Source: Sulfuritalea sp. (GTDB taxonomy: Bacteria; Pseudomonadota; Gammaproteobacteria; Burkholderiales; Rhodocyclaceae). From it: a stretch of 36,448 nucleotides of DNA. Both the position numbers and the translations under genes were made by a program. The stretch spans positions 1 through 36,448 of the forward strand of contig JADJUP010000028.1 in NCBI GenBank assembly GCA_016716965.1, given 5' to 3'. This document shows positions 11,819 through 20,765 of this stretch, in pieces (positions within the stretch are counted from its first letter, which is position 1; each line of letters begins with the position of its first letter). The notes under the pieces are model-generated. The model had not been told where the DNA came from and ran no database searches. It worked only from the letters and a program-made list of their open reading frames with translations.

Positions 11819-12606
11819 GATTCCTCCCAGGCGGTGATGAACTCTTTCCAATGCGGCAGCCCCGTCGCGGCCAGTGAAGATTTGACCAGGGCAATCTCGG
11901 CCTCGTGCTCCACCTTGCTGAGCAGGCCGCGCATCATCTGGAAGCGCAGGAATACCAGGAAGGTATTCACCACGTCGGTCTCGCAATAATCCCGTATCTC
12001 GGCGATGCGGCCTTCCAGCCAGGCGCCCCAGACCGCCGAGCCGTCCATGCCGAGCTTGCCCGGCAGGCCCATCAGGCGCGCCAACTGGTCGAGCGGCGCG
12101 CTGCCGCGCGGCTGGTACATCGCCAGCAGGTCCATCAGGTCGGTATGGCGCATGTGGTAGCGGCTGATGTAGTTGTTCCACTTGAAATCGCGCGAGTCGC
12201 GGTAATCGCCCTCGCCCATGTCCCAGTAGCGCGGCGCGCTGACGCCGTGGATCAGCCCGCGATAGTGCAGCACCGGCAGGTCGAAGCCGCCGCCGTTCCA
12301 GGACACGATCTGCGGCGTGAACTTCTCGATGCCGTCGAAGAAGCGCTGGATGATTTCGCCCTCGCCGGACTTTGGCTCGGCCAGCGACCAGACGCGAAAA
12401 CCTTCGTCGCTGCGCAACGCACAGGAAACCACCACGACCCGCTGCAGATGCAGCGGCAGGAAGTCGCTGCCGTTCTTCGCCCGCTGGCGCTGGAAGGCGA
12501 ACTCGGCGACCTCCGCATCGGAAAGCGCCACCGGCAGTTCGTGCAGCGTGCGCAAACCGGCGATGTCGGGGATGGTCTCGATATCAAAGACGAGAACGGG
12601 AGTCAT
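11812..12606 (-). CDS. 3'-5' exonuclease, DEDD superfamily (PolB-like)
   Basis: A predicted DnaQ-like nuclease of 264 aa. Motif Exo I is VFDIETIPD (Asp and Glu metal ligands at residues 8 and 10), Exo II is the Asp in SWNGGGFDLPVL, and Exo III is DYCETDVVNTFLV with the YCxxD arrangement. This architecture matches the stand-alone predicted 3'-5' exonuclease family related to the PolB proofreading domain. It starts at ATG 12606 and is divergent from the IclR regulator. Physiological substrate unknown; a repair or RNA/DNA processing role is inference. Confidence 0.85.
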   Translation of the reverse strand: MTPVLVFDIETIPDIAGLRTLHELPVALSDAEVAEFAFQRQRAKNGSDFLPLHLQRVVVVSCALRSDEGFRVWSLAEPKSGEGEIIQRFFDGIEKFTPQIVSWNGGGFDLPVLHYRGLIHGVSAPRYWDMGEGDYRDSRDFKWNNYISRYHMRHTDLMDLLAMYQPRGSAPLDQLARLMGLPGKLGMDGSAVWGAWLEGRIAEIRDYCETDVVNTFLVFLRFQMMRGLLSKVEHEAEIALVKSSLAATGLPHWKEFITAWEESC

Positions 12607-12624
12607 GGGCTGGGTTCCGCGGAA

Positions 12625-12646
12625 AGTCGGCGCTGGCGATACGGCG
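12625..12646 (+). repeat. Dispersed 22-nt repeat, copy 2
   Basis: AGTCGGCGCTGGCGATACGG followed by CG; identical over 22 nt to the complement of 5636-5657. It sits in the promoter region between the divergent exonuclease and IclR genes, at the place where the IclR -35 would be. Confidence 0.7.
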
Positions 12647-12650
12647 ATTC

Positions 12651-12656
12651 TATAAT
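12651..12656 (+). promoter_or_regulatory. Consensus -10 box (TATAAT) of the iclR-type gene
   Basis: A perfect TATAAT ends 7 nt before the ATG at 12664, which would place transcription initiation at or next to the start codon. No good -35 is seen at 17 nt spacing, where the dispersed repeat lies. Confidence 0.55.
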
Positions 12657-12663
12657 CCCGCCC

Positions 12664-13491
12664 ATGTCAGGTGAGGAAAAAGACGAGGACAGCCGCCAGG
12701 GCATCCAGTCGATCGAGGTTGGCGTACCCCTGTTGCGGGTGCTGGCCGACCATGGCGCACCGATGATGCTGCGCGACCTGGCCATCGCCGCCGGCATGCC
12801 CGCCGCCAAGGCGCACCGCTACCTGGTCAGCCTGGTGCGCACCGGACTGGTGATGCAGGACGGAACCTCCGGTCGCTACGACCTCGGCCATTTCGCGCTG
12901 GAACTCGGCCTCGCCTGCATTGCGCGGCTCGACCCGGTGCGCATGGCGAATCCCGTGCTCGATGCCCTCGGCGAGGAAATCGGCGAAACCGTGGCGCTGG
13001 CGGTGTGGGGCAACATGGGCCCGACCATCGTGCGCTGGGTCGATTCGCGGCGGCCGGTTTCGGTCAACCTGCGCACCGGTGCGGTGATGCCGCTGCTGCA
13101 CTCGGCGATCGGCCTGTGCTTCGTCAGCTTCTTCGATTCCCCGCTGCTTTCGCGCCGGATCGATGACGAACTCCAGATCAACGCCCAGGGCGACAACCCG
13201 CGGGCACCGATCACGCGCGCCGAACTGGATGCGGTGGTCGCGGAATGCCGCCAGCACGGCATGTCGCGCGCGGTCGGGTCGGTGATTCCGGGCATCAACG
13301 CCTTCTGCGCCCCGGTGTTCGACCACGAAGGCAAGATGGTGCTGGCGATTACCGGCCTCGGCCCGGCCGGCCTCTTCCCGCCCAACTGGAATGGCCCGAT
13401 GGCCAGGGCGATCCGCAACGCCGCGCAAGGAATCTCGCGCCAGCTTGGCTGGCGCGGCGATCAGGCAGGAGCGACGATCCGCCGCATGTGA
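12664..13491 (+). CDS. IclR-family transcriptional regulator
   Basis: A 275-aa DNA-binding regulator. The N-terminal winged helix covers about residues 15-75 (GIQSIEVGVPLLRVLADHG, then LRDLAIAAGMPAAKAHRYL). The C-terminal effector-binding GAF-like domain follows, with GETVALAVWGNMGPTIVRW, LLHSAIGLCF and INAFCAPVFDHEGKMVLAITG. ATG 12664 is the first start after the -10 box and no Shine-Dalgarno sequence precedes it, so the mRNA may be leaderless. Its 3' end overlaps the convergent Fic gene by 31 nt. Regulators of this family often control aromatic or acyl catabolism; the target is not evident here. Confidence 0.9.
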   Translation: MSGEEKDEDSRQGIQSIEVGVPLLRVLADHGAPMMLRDLAIAAGMPAAKAHRYLVSLVRTGLVMQDGTSGRYDLGHFALELGLACIARLDPVRMANPVLDALGEEIGETVALAVWGNMGPTIVRWVDSRRPVSVNLRTGAVMPLLHSAIGLCFVSFFDSPLLSRRIDDELQINAQGDNPRAPITRAELDAVVAECRQHGMSRAVGSVIPGINAFCAPVFDHEGKMVLAITGLGPAGLFPPNWNGPMARAIRNAAQGISRQLGWRGDQAGATIRRM

Positions 13492-13973
13492 TCGCGCAAC
13501 GGTGCGCTGTCGGCATTGAAGTAGCGGTGGCGGCAGGCGGCATACAACGCCTTCCGCTCCAGCGCTGAATAGTCCAGACGGTAGCCGGCCGCCGCGGCCA
13601 GGGCCATGCAGAAGTGCCGCAGGCAGCGGCTGTTGCCGTCGCGAAAGACATGCACCGCATAAATGCGATAGTAATACTCGGCGAGGCGATCGGAAAATTC
13701 TTCGATTCCCAGTCCGCGCAGAAACCCTTCGCCTTCCAGCTCAGCGTGAATCTTCCGCACCGCAGCGGAGATCTCGGCCGCCGGCACAAAATCCTGGCCC
13801 TGCTTTTCGGTATCGACCGTGCGCGCCTGCCCGGCCCAGGCGAAGACGTCCTGGAACAGCACGCGATGAATCGCGCACAGGTGTTCCAGGTCGAAGTTGC
13901 CGGCAGGCGCGTCGGCGAGCTGTTCGCCGCGCAACCCGGCGACGGTAGCGATCACCCGATCGAGCACAGCCAT
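13461..13973 (-). CDS. Fic/DOC-family protein (possible AMP-transferase)
   Basis: Fic proteins transfer AMP or related groups to target hydroxyls. This 170-aa protein has the upstream helix HRVLFQDVFAWAGQARTV and the Fic motif HVFRDGNSRCLR (His108, Phe110, Asp112, Gly113, Asn114, Arg116), with Ser in place of the usual second Gly of GNGR. The ATG at 13973 is probably not the true start: the open frame continues 29 codons upstream with IDYPSPDPAKPYVYPGTPVL, which looks like genuine Fic N-terminal sequence. It begins at an ATC codon (14060) right after an AGG, 4 nt past the rhodanese stop. A non-canonical start or a base error is possible. Convergent overlap with iclR. Confidence 0.82.
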   Translation of the reverse strand: MAVLDRVIATVAGLRGEQLADAPAGNFDLEHLCAIHRVLFQDVFAWAGQARTVDTEKQGQDFVPAAEISAAVRKIHAELEGEGFLRGLGIEEFSDRLAEYYYRIYAVHVFRDGNSRCLRHFCMALAAAAGYRLDYSALERKALYAACRHRYFNADSAPLRDHMRRIVAPA

Positions 13974-14064
13974 GCTGCGGATGCCGAAAAGGTTGATCAG
14001 GACCGGCGTGCCAGGATAGACGTAGGGCTTGGCCGGATCGGGCGAGGGATAGTCGATGATTGCC

Positions 14065-14745
14065 TCAGCGCTTTGCCATGGGCACGGTAGTCAGGCCGAG
14101 GCTCTTCCACACCTGCATGCCACCGCGATACCACTTCAGCTTGTGCGCCGGATAGCCCAGCGCCAGCAGCTGCTTGATATTGGTCGGCGACTGCCCGCAC
14201 CAGGGCCCGTTGCAGTAGAACACCAGCGTCTTTGCATTCTCGAAGTTCCACAGCAGGCCGGTGCGGCTGGCGCCGAACTGCAGCGTGAGTATTTCGGCGA
14301 TCGACTCAGCATCGGCCTGCGCCGGATGCAGGCGCGTCCAGGGCAGATGGATCGCGCCGGGAATGATGCCGGAGCGCTGCAGCCAGTCTGCATCGCGCGA
14401 ATCGACCACCAGGACGGTATCGTCGCGCTGCGTGATGCGCCGCAGGTAGTCCATCAGTTCGAGTTCACCGATGGTCTCGACCCCCGGCGCCAGATGCATC
14501 GGTTGCACGCAGTAGGGCGGACAGGGCCGCGAGGTCATGGCGAAATCGGGGTCGATCTGGTTGAAATTGTCGGGTTCGCGCTGGATGCGCACCACTCGCC
14601 CCTCGTGCATCACGTCGAGCCAGGCTTGTTGGGCGGTGATGCCGACCGGTTGGTCGGCCCGTGCATTGCCGGCAAGCAGCAGGAGCGCGGCGAGGGCTGC
14701 CGCCAGCCCGCCAGCGAGGCGCACCGGTGTTGCGCGCGGTTTCAT
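14065..14745 (-). CDS. Exported rhodanese-like protein
   Basis: A predicted periplasmic sulfurtransferase-fold protein of 226 aa. A signal peptide covers residues 1-30 (hydrophobic LAAALAALLLLAG, cleavage after ARA). There is a CPPYC pair at 75-79, DSRDADWLQRSGIIPGAIHL as the conserved rhodanese segment, and the active-site loop FYCNGPWCGQS with Cys178 and Cys183. It belongs to the rhodanese group seen with periplasmic redox systems. ATG 14745 is chosen because the signal peptide starts there; an in-frame ATG 30 nt upstream is an alternative. It is divergent from an exported DsrE-like protein, suggesting joint handling of sulfane sulfur outside the cytoplasm (inference). Confidence 0.85.
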   Translation of the reverse strand: MKPRATPVRLAGGLAAALAALLLLAGNARADQPVGITAQQAWLDVMHEGRVVRIQREPDNFNQIDPDFAMTSRPCPPYCVQPMHLAPGVETIGELELMDYLRRITQRDDTVLVVDSRDADWLQRSGIIPGAIHLPWTRLHPAQADAESIAEILTLQFGASRTGLLWNFENAKTLVFYCNGPWCGQSPTNIKQLLALGYPAHKLKWYRGGMQVWKSLGLTTVPMAKR

Positions 14746-14909
14746 CGGGCCTGCCTGGCCATCGTAAACATGCATTTCTGCCCCCCACCGGAAACTGCCT
14801 CGCTGCCGGGCCAACGCCGGCATCGCCAAATCCCGCCGACAAGCGTAGTCTGCCGCGACGGATGCGCCAAATCGACGCACCGACAATACTACCCAAAGGA
14901 GAGATGCTC

Positions 14910-15419
14910 ATGAAAAACAGTTCGACGGGGCTATCGCGCCTGCTGCTCACGATCGTGATCGCCATGTCCATGCTGGGCGCGACGGGCGCGCGGGCGGCGG
15001 ACGACAGTGCAGCGTTGTCCGGACTCAAGGACGGCAAGATCGCCTTCGACATCAAGGAGGGCAACGGCAAGCTGCTCATGGCGCGCCTGGACATCATCGA
15101 CGAAACGCGGCAATCGCTGATCAAGCAGGGCGTCACGCCGCACTTCATCCTTGCCTTTCGCGGCCCCGCGACGAAGCTGGTTCAGACCGACCAGGAGAAG
15201 ATCAAGCCGGAAGACCGTGAAATGGCGGCCAAGATCGCGGCCCGGATCAAGGAAATGAGCAAGGCACCCGGCGTCGATGGTTTCGAACAATGCGCGGTCG
15301 CGTCGCGGCAACAGGAAACCAAGACCGACCTGGTGCTGCCGGAGATCCGCGTGGTCGGCAATGGCTTCATTTCCCTGATGGCCTACCAGGCCAAGGGCTA
15401 CGCCTACATCGCGCCCTGA
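14910..15419 (+). CDS. Exported DsrE/DsrF-like family protein
   Basis: A 169-aa protein with a signal peptide (LLLTIVIAMSMLGATGARA, cleavage near residue 29). The mature domain reads KIAFDIKEGNGKLLMARLDI, then GVTPHFILAFRGPATKLV, the fold pattern of DsrE-like sulfur-transfer proteins. There is a single Cys (Cys128, in FEQCAVASRQ), a candidate persulfide carrier. The second of two ATGs (14910) is preferred since AAAGGAG then sits 8-9 nt upstream. It is divergent from the exported rhodanese with about 165 nt between starts. A role as persulfide acceptor is inferred from family and neighbour. Confidence 0.78.
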   Translation: MKNSSTGLSRLLLTIVIAMSMLGATGARAADDSAALSGLKDGKIAFDIKEGNGKLLMARLDIIDETRQSLIKQGVTPHFILAFRGPATKLVQTDQEKIKPEDREMAAKIAARIKEMSKAPGVDGFEQCAVASRQQETKTDLVLPEIRVVGNGFISLMAYQAKGYAYIAP

Positions 15420-15430
15420 GCGGAAGCAAA

Positions 15431-15459
15431 CCGGCGCAACGGCCCTGCCGTTGCGCCGG
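15431..15459. terminator. Perfect hairpin between convergent genes
   Basis: A 12-bp perfect stem CCGGCGCAACGG/CCGTTGCGCCGG with a 5-nt loop, placed between the 3' ends of the DsrE-like gene and the Met/Gly-rich protein gene. No T tract on either side; probably a bidirectional terminator or mRNA end-stabiliser. Confidence 0.6.
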
Positions 15460-15479
15460 ACGGGAAACCACAGCGGGCA

Positions 15480-16760
15480 TTAGCGCCCGAAGATTCCCTT
15501 GAGCAATTCCAGCGGCTTTTCCAGCTTCAATTCATCTGGCGACTCTTCCGAACTCCGGCGCCGATCGCTGCGCGCCTCGCCCCGTTCCCTCGCTGCGCCG
15601 GACCGATCCGGCCGCCCCTCCTCGGACATGCCGAGCAGGCCGTTGGTGACCGACTTTACGCGCAGTTTCACCGCCCACACCGGTTCCCACTTGGCCTTCG
15701 GATCCTTGGGGCGCGGCGGATGGGCCAGGTTCAGTTCGTCGCCATAGGCGATCACGCGCAGCATGCCGCCGTTTTCGCCAAAGATTCCTTTGGGCACGGT
15801 GCAGGTCGTCGTCTGCGGGGTGAGCAGCACCTTCTCCTTGAGCCAGCGATCCACCGCAACATTGGTCTGGTAGTCCATCAGGCCGAATCCGGTATCCGGC
15901 AGTTCGCTGGACGTCCACATCACCATGTCTTCCTTTTCATTGCTGCCCATGGCGGATACGAAGTAGGCGCGCGCCGTGGCGATCGCGTTCCATTTCAGTT
16001 CGGTCGCACCGTCCCTCGCGGCCTGATCCAGCTTGATCGGCGGCATCAGGTCCTGGGCCGCCGGGATGCGGAAACGGAATGCCGCCGGAATGCCCTTGCC
16101 GGAAAACGCGTGCTCGCCCTGCAGGGACGCCGTTTCCGGCACCATGCGGCTGTCGTCGGGATTCGGCCATGAGGGACGTCCGATCGCGCTGTGCGCGCCG
16201 CGCTGCGTGGCGCTGCGGGCGACGAAGAACTTGCCGAAATCGGCGGGCGCCGCGGTGGCCATGTCGAGCACCCGGGGTTGCCCCGCGCGCACCGACGAAC
16301 CGCAACCCCAGTACAACAGCATGCGCCCCTTGGGCCGTTCCGGATCTTCGTGCTTGATATCCTCGTCGTCGCGCACCGGTGCCGGCGGCGCATTCTTCGG
16401 CGTGCGGAGTTCCAGCGCCGGACTGAGGAAGCCTTCCGGTACCGCCTGCTGCGCGGCGTCGAGGTTCGGATTGGCGCGGGCGCGCACGGTGACATCAACC
16501 CAGCGGCCGGCGCTCATGCTGCGCGTGTTGCCGAAGGTGTTGCCACCACCGGCTCCCTTGCCGCCGAACATCCCGCCCAGGCCACCCATTCCGGACATGC
16601 CGCCCATCGGCATGCCCATCCCGGAAAAGGTGGCTATATCGATCCAGGCCTGTGCTTCGGGGGGGGCCACCTGCTGCGCGGCGGCTGCCGTCGGGATGGC
16701 GAGCAACACCGGAAGAAATGTGGTGGCGATGAGGTTTGTTCTGTTGCGCGGTGAATTCAA
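15480..16760 (-). CDS. Exported protein of unknown function with Met/Gly-rich segment
   Basis: Not recognised. A 426-aa protein with a signal peptide (residues 1-28, ending PTAAAA). A low-complexity Met/Gly-rich stretch covers residues 47-73 (GMGMPMGGMSGMGGLGGMFG). A globular region follows with GRMLLYWGCGSSVRAGQP, FRFRIPAAQDLMPP and WNAIATARAYFVSAMG. The C-terminal tail is charged, with many Arg/Glu. The start is TTG 16760, chosen because AAGGAGGG precedes it at ideal spacing. Methionine-rich segments sometimes bind copper or silver; that is only a possibility here. Its promoter region is shared with the divergent lipoprotein gene. Confidence 0.7.
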   Translation of the reverse strand: MNSPRNRTNLIATTFLPVLLAIPTAAAAQQVAPPEAQAWIDIATFSGMGMPMGGMSGMGGLGGMFGGKGAGGGNTFGNTRSMSAGRWVDVTVRARANPNLDAAQQAVPEGFLSPALELRTPKNAPPAPVRDDEDIKHEDPERPKGRMLLYWGCGSSVRAGQPRVLDMATAAPADFGKFFVARSATQRGAHSAIGRPSWPNPDDSRMVPETASLQGEHAFSGKGIPAAFRFRIPAAQDLMPPIKLDQAARDGATELKWNAIATARAYFVSAMGSNEKEDMVMWTSSELPDTGFGLMDYQTNVAVDRWLKEKVLLTPQTTTCTVPKGIFGENGGMLRVIAYGDELNLAHPPRPKDPKAKWEPVWAVKLRVKSVTNGLLGMSEEGRPDRSGAARERGEARSDRRRSSEESPDELKLEKPLELLKGIFGR

Positions 16761-16878
16761 GATGTTCCCTCCTTATGTCGCCGGGATGATACTCCTGCAC
16801 GACAGGCGGCGGCCAATCCGCATGCACCGCTGCTCCGCCCGCGGGATGTTACCCTTGGCCCACTTCGAGGATCCGACC

Positions 16879-17748
16879 ATGCGCCGCACCGTCCCACTAT
16901 TGCTGCTGCTCTACCTGATCGGCCTGCTGCAGGGCTGCAGCGCGGTGCGACTCGGCTACGGCCACGCCGACAGCCTGGCGCGCTGGTGGATCGACCAGTA
17001 TGTCGACCTGTCGCCGGAGCAGGACACCCTGGTACAGGAACGCCTGGCCCGCTTCTTCGCCTGGCACCGCAAGACGCAGCTGCCGGATTATGTGGCTGTA
17101 CTTCGCCAGGGCCAGCAGTTCGTCGCCGGCCAGCCGACGCTGGCGGATGCCCGCGCGCTGGACGAAAGCATCGTGCGGCGGTTGCGCACCGCAACGGACC
17201 AGGCCATACCGGACATGGCGGATTTGCTCGCGAGCCTCGGGACCTCCCAGATCGAGCGCATTGCCGCGCGCTATGCGGAAAAGAACATCGAGTACGCGAA
17301 AGAAGCCGGGCTCTCCGAAGGTGAGAGCGCACAACGCAAGGCGCGCCAGAAGCGGATGCTGGAACGGGCCGAATACTGGTTCGGCGACCTGAACGGCGAT
17401 CAGCGGGCCTCACTGCAACGGATGATCGATGCCCAGGAGACCGGCGCGCAGTTCCGTTACGACGAAAGGCTGCGGCGCCAGCGTGAATTGCTTGACCTGG
17501 CGCGCCAGGTGCAGCGCGAAAAGCCGCCGCGCGAACGCGTGATCCAGTTGCTGCGCGACTATGCGGCGCGCTTCGACCTGCCGCCCGACCCGGCGCGCCG
17601 GACCCAGGCGCTGGCCCTGCGTCGCGCTGCGGCGGAACTGACGGTGGCCGTACATGCCATGACCACGACGGCACAGCGCGCGCATGCCCGGCAGAAGATC
17701 GACGACCTGATCAGCGACTTTACGCAACTGTCGCAGGAAGCGTCCTAG
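16879..17748 (+). CDS. DUF6279-family lipoprotein
   Basis: A 289-aa predicted outer- or inner-membrane lipoprotein. The signal peptide PLLLLLYLIGLLQGC ends in a lipobox with the lipidated Cys at residue 20. The mature part is almost all alpha-helical and charged (WWIDQYVDLSPEQDTLVQER, then YWFGDLNGDQRASLQRMI), matching the DUF6279 proteins common in proteobacteria, whose function is unknown. ATG 16879 follows CGAGGA at 8 nt. It is convergent with the OB-fold gene, with a hairpin between the two stops. Confidence 0.85.
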   Translation: MRRTVPLLLLLYLIGLLQGCSAVRLGYGHADSLARWWIDQYVDLSPEQDTLVQERLARFFAWHRKTQLPDYVAVLRQGQQFVAGQPTLADARALDESIVRRLRTATDQAIPDMADLLASLGTSQIERIAARYAEKNIEYAKEAGLSEGESAQRKARQKRMLERAEYWFGDLNGDQRASLQRMIDAQETGAQFRYDERLRRQRELLDLARQVQREKPPRERVIQLLRDYAARFDLPPDPARRTQALALRRAAAELTVAVHAMTTTAQRAHARQKIDDLISDFTQLSQEAS

Positions 17749-17753
17749 CCGCC

Positions 17754-17778
17754 GTCACGCCGGCCAGGACGGCGTGAC
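17754..17778. terminator. Hairpin between convergent genes
   Basis: Perfect 9-bp stem GTCACGCCG/CGGCGTGAC with a 7-nt loop, starting 6 nt after the lipoprotein stop and abutting the stop of the opposite gene. No T tract; likely bidirectional termination. Confidence 0.6.
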
Positions 17779-18147
17779 TTACTTCTTCGGCGTGATGCTG
17801 GCGTCTTCGATCAGCAGCGGGTAGGAATAGCCGGAACCGAAGTCGCGATTCACCACCACCACTCCGGAAACCGCCACCTGGTCGCCGACATTGGCGGTCT
17901 GCTTGCTGGTGACGATCAGGTTGTTGGTGCCCTTGGCGGCCTCGCCCGAGCCATCCTGCACGTGCACGAAGTTGCGGCCCATGATGCCGTTGTTGACCTT
18001 GACCACCTTGCCCTGGGCACTGATGGTCTTGCCGGCGAGGCCGGCCTTGTTCTGGTTCAGTGCGGCGACGGTCTCGGCGGCGGCATTGAAGGACGCCAGA
18101 CCCAGGCTGCCGATAAGGGCAGCAACCACGACGGAAAAAATCCTCAT
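17779..18147 (-). CDS. Exported OB-fold protein (NrfJ-like)
   Basis: A small periplasmic protein of 122 aa with a signal peptide ending SFNAAAE. The rest has the alternating beta pattern of an OB-fold: KTISAQGKVVKVNNGIMGRN, FVHVQDGSGEA, NLIVTSKQTANVGDQVAVSG, VVVVNRDFGSGYSYPLLIED. This resembles the NrfJ-like/GxxGxxF OB-fold proteins found near c-type cytochrome systems; the role is unknown. The start ATG 18147 has AGGAG 6 nt upstream (a TTG one codon earlier is less likely). Confidence 0.72.
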   Translation of the reverse strand: MRIFSVVVAALIGSLGLASFNAAAETVAALNQNKAGLAGKTISAQGKVVKVNNGIMGRNFVHVQDGSGEAAKGTNNLIVTSKQTANVGDQVAVSGVVVVNRDFGSGYSYPLLIEDASITPKK

Positions 18148-18239
18148 CAAAAACTCCTGTATAGGGTTGCAGGCCGGCAGGAACCGGCCAACCGGCAGTA
18201 TACCCGCTGCGTTACCGTGGCGACCGCCCGGCGGGCCGC

Positions 18240-18656
18240 CTAGGAATCGGCGACACGCCCGCGCAAGGCCTTGACCTTGCCGCGCAGTGTCTTGGCGTCG
18301 ACCCGCCGCTTCTGCGAATTGCGCGTTGGCTTGGTGGCACGGCGCGCAAGGGGAACAAAGGCGGCGTCGGCGATCAGCCCCCGCAGCCGCTCCATGGCAG
18401 CGAAGCTGTTGCGTTCCAGGCTGCGGAACTGCTGCGCCTTGATAACGACTACGCCCTCGGCGCTGATGCGCTGGTCGCGGAACGCCAGCAGGCGGGCCTT
18501 GAGGTCGTCGGGCAGCGACGAGGCACGTATGTCGAAGCGCAGGTGAACCGCGTTCGACACCTTGTTGACGTTCTGCCCGCCGGCACCCTGGGCGCGGATC
18601 GCGGTGATCTCGACCTCATCCTCGCGCAGCAGGGAATCGATTTTGTCGCCGGCCAT
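18240..18656 (-). CDS. arfB: Alternative ribosome-rescue factor ArfB (peptidyl-tRNA hydrolase)
   Basis: Hydrolyses peptidyl-tRNA on ribosomes stalled without a stop codon. The 138-aa protein carries the class I release-factor signature RAQGAGGQNVNKVSNAVHL with the catalytic GGQ at residues 26-28. A basic C-terminal tail (KPTRNSQKRRVDAKTLRGKV) in ArfB enters the mRNA channel. Size and tail distinguish it from full release factors. It lies 8 nt downstream of the DUF1415 gene and is probably co-transcribed with it. Confidence 0.92.
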   Translation of the reverse strand: MAGDKIDSLLREDEVEITAIRAQGAGGQNVNKVSNAVHLRFDIRASSLPDDLKARLLAFRDQRISAEGVVVIKAQQFRSLERNSFAAMERLRGLIADAAFVPLARRATKPTRNSQKRRVDAKTLRGKVKALRGRVADS

Positions 18657-18664
18657 GTCGCGGC

Positions 18665-19243
18665 TCAGGCTTTCGGCGGGGCGACGGGACCGACATCCAG
18701 CGCCTGCCAGCCTTCCAGGCCCAGCGCACGCATGGTTTCGATGTTGCGCAGGTAGATCTCGGACGCATCCGGAAACGCCGCCGTGGCCCGTACCAGGCTG
18801 GCTTCGCGAATCAGGTGCAAGGTCGGATAGGGTGCGCGGTTGGTGTGGTTGGCGATGTCATCGGCTTCCGCATCGGCGAACACGTAGTCGGGATGGAAGC
18901 TAGCCACCTGCAGGATGCCGACCAGGCCATGGCTGCGCAGGACAACTTCGACCAGGTCGAGAAAATCGGTGAAGTCGTCGAAATCGGTGAGGGCTGCCGG
19001 CGTCATGATCAGCGTCATGTCGACCTCGTCGGGCGCCACGTCGACCAGGAACTTCAACTCGCTTTCCAGAGCGTCGAGCAGTTCGTCCGTGGTCTGCGCC
19101 GGGCTGACCACGTAGCGCACCAGTTCCTTCACATGCACGCCCTTGGCGAAGGGGCACAGGTTGAGGCCGATCACCGCCCGCTCCAGCCACTTGCGGGTGG
19201 CGGCGATGATCTCGGCGTCGCTGGCGACGGGTATCGGGTCCAT
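18665..19243 (-). CDS. DUF1415-family protein
   Basis: A 192-aa cytosolic protein of the DUF1415 family, function unknown. Recognisable blocks are WLERAVIGLNLCPFAKGV near the N-terminus (conserved Cys/Pro), FHPDYVFADAEADDIANHTN and RAPYPTLHLIREASL in the centre, and a C-terminal NIETMRALGLEGW. The family occurs widely in proteobacteria. It lies directly upstream of arfB. Confidence 0.85.
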   Translation of the reverse strand: MDPIPVASDAEIIAATRKWLERAVIGLNLCPFAKGVHVKELVRYVVSPAQTTDELLDALESELKFLVDVAPDEVDMTLIMTPAALTDFDDFTDFLDLVEVVLRSHGLVGILQVASFHPDYVFADAEADDIANHTNRAPYPTLHLIREASLVRATAAFPDASEIYLRNIETMRALGLEGWQALDVGPVAPPKA

Positions 19244-19261
19244 GTGCGGCGCTACTCCAAA

Positions 19262-19283
19262 AGTCGGCGCTGGCGCTACGGCG
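19262..19283 (+). repeat. Dispersed 22-nt repeat, copy 3
   Basis: One mismatch to the 12625-12646 copy (GATACGG becomes GCTACGG). It fills the short gap between the DUF1415 start and the dbpA stop codon. Confidence 0.65.
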
Positions 19284-19284
19284 T

Positions 19285-20709
<1,425 letters not shown>

Positions 20710-20736
20710 GCGCAATTGTAAGCGACCACCCGGACA

Positions 20737-20755
20737 GGCAGGCCTTACGCCTGCC
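20737..20755 (-). terminator. Hairpin downstream of paaE
   Basis: GGCAGGC/GCCTGCC perfect 7-bp stem with a 5-nt loop, 11 nt past the paaE stop codon. It lacks a U tract, so termination is plausible but not certain. Confidence 0.5.
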
Positions 20756-20765
20756 GCGAACGGTG

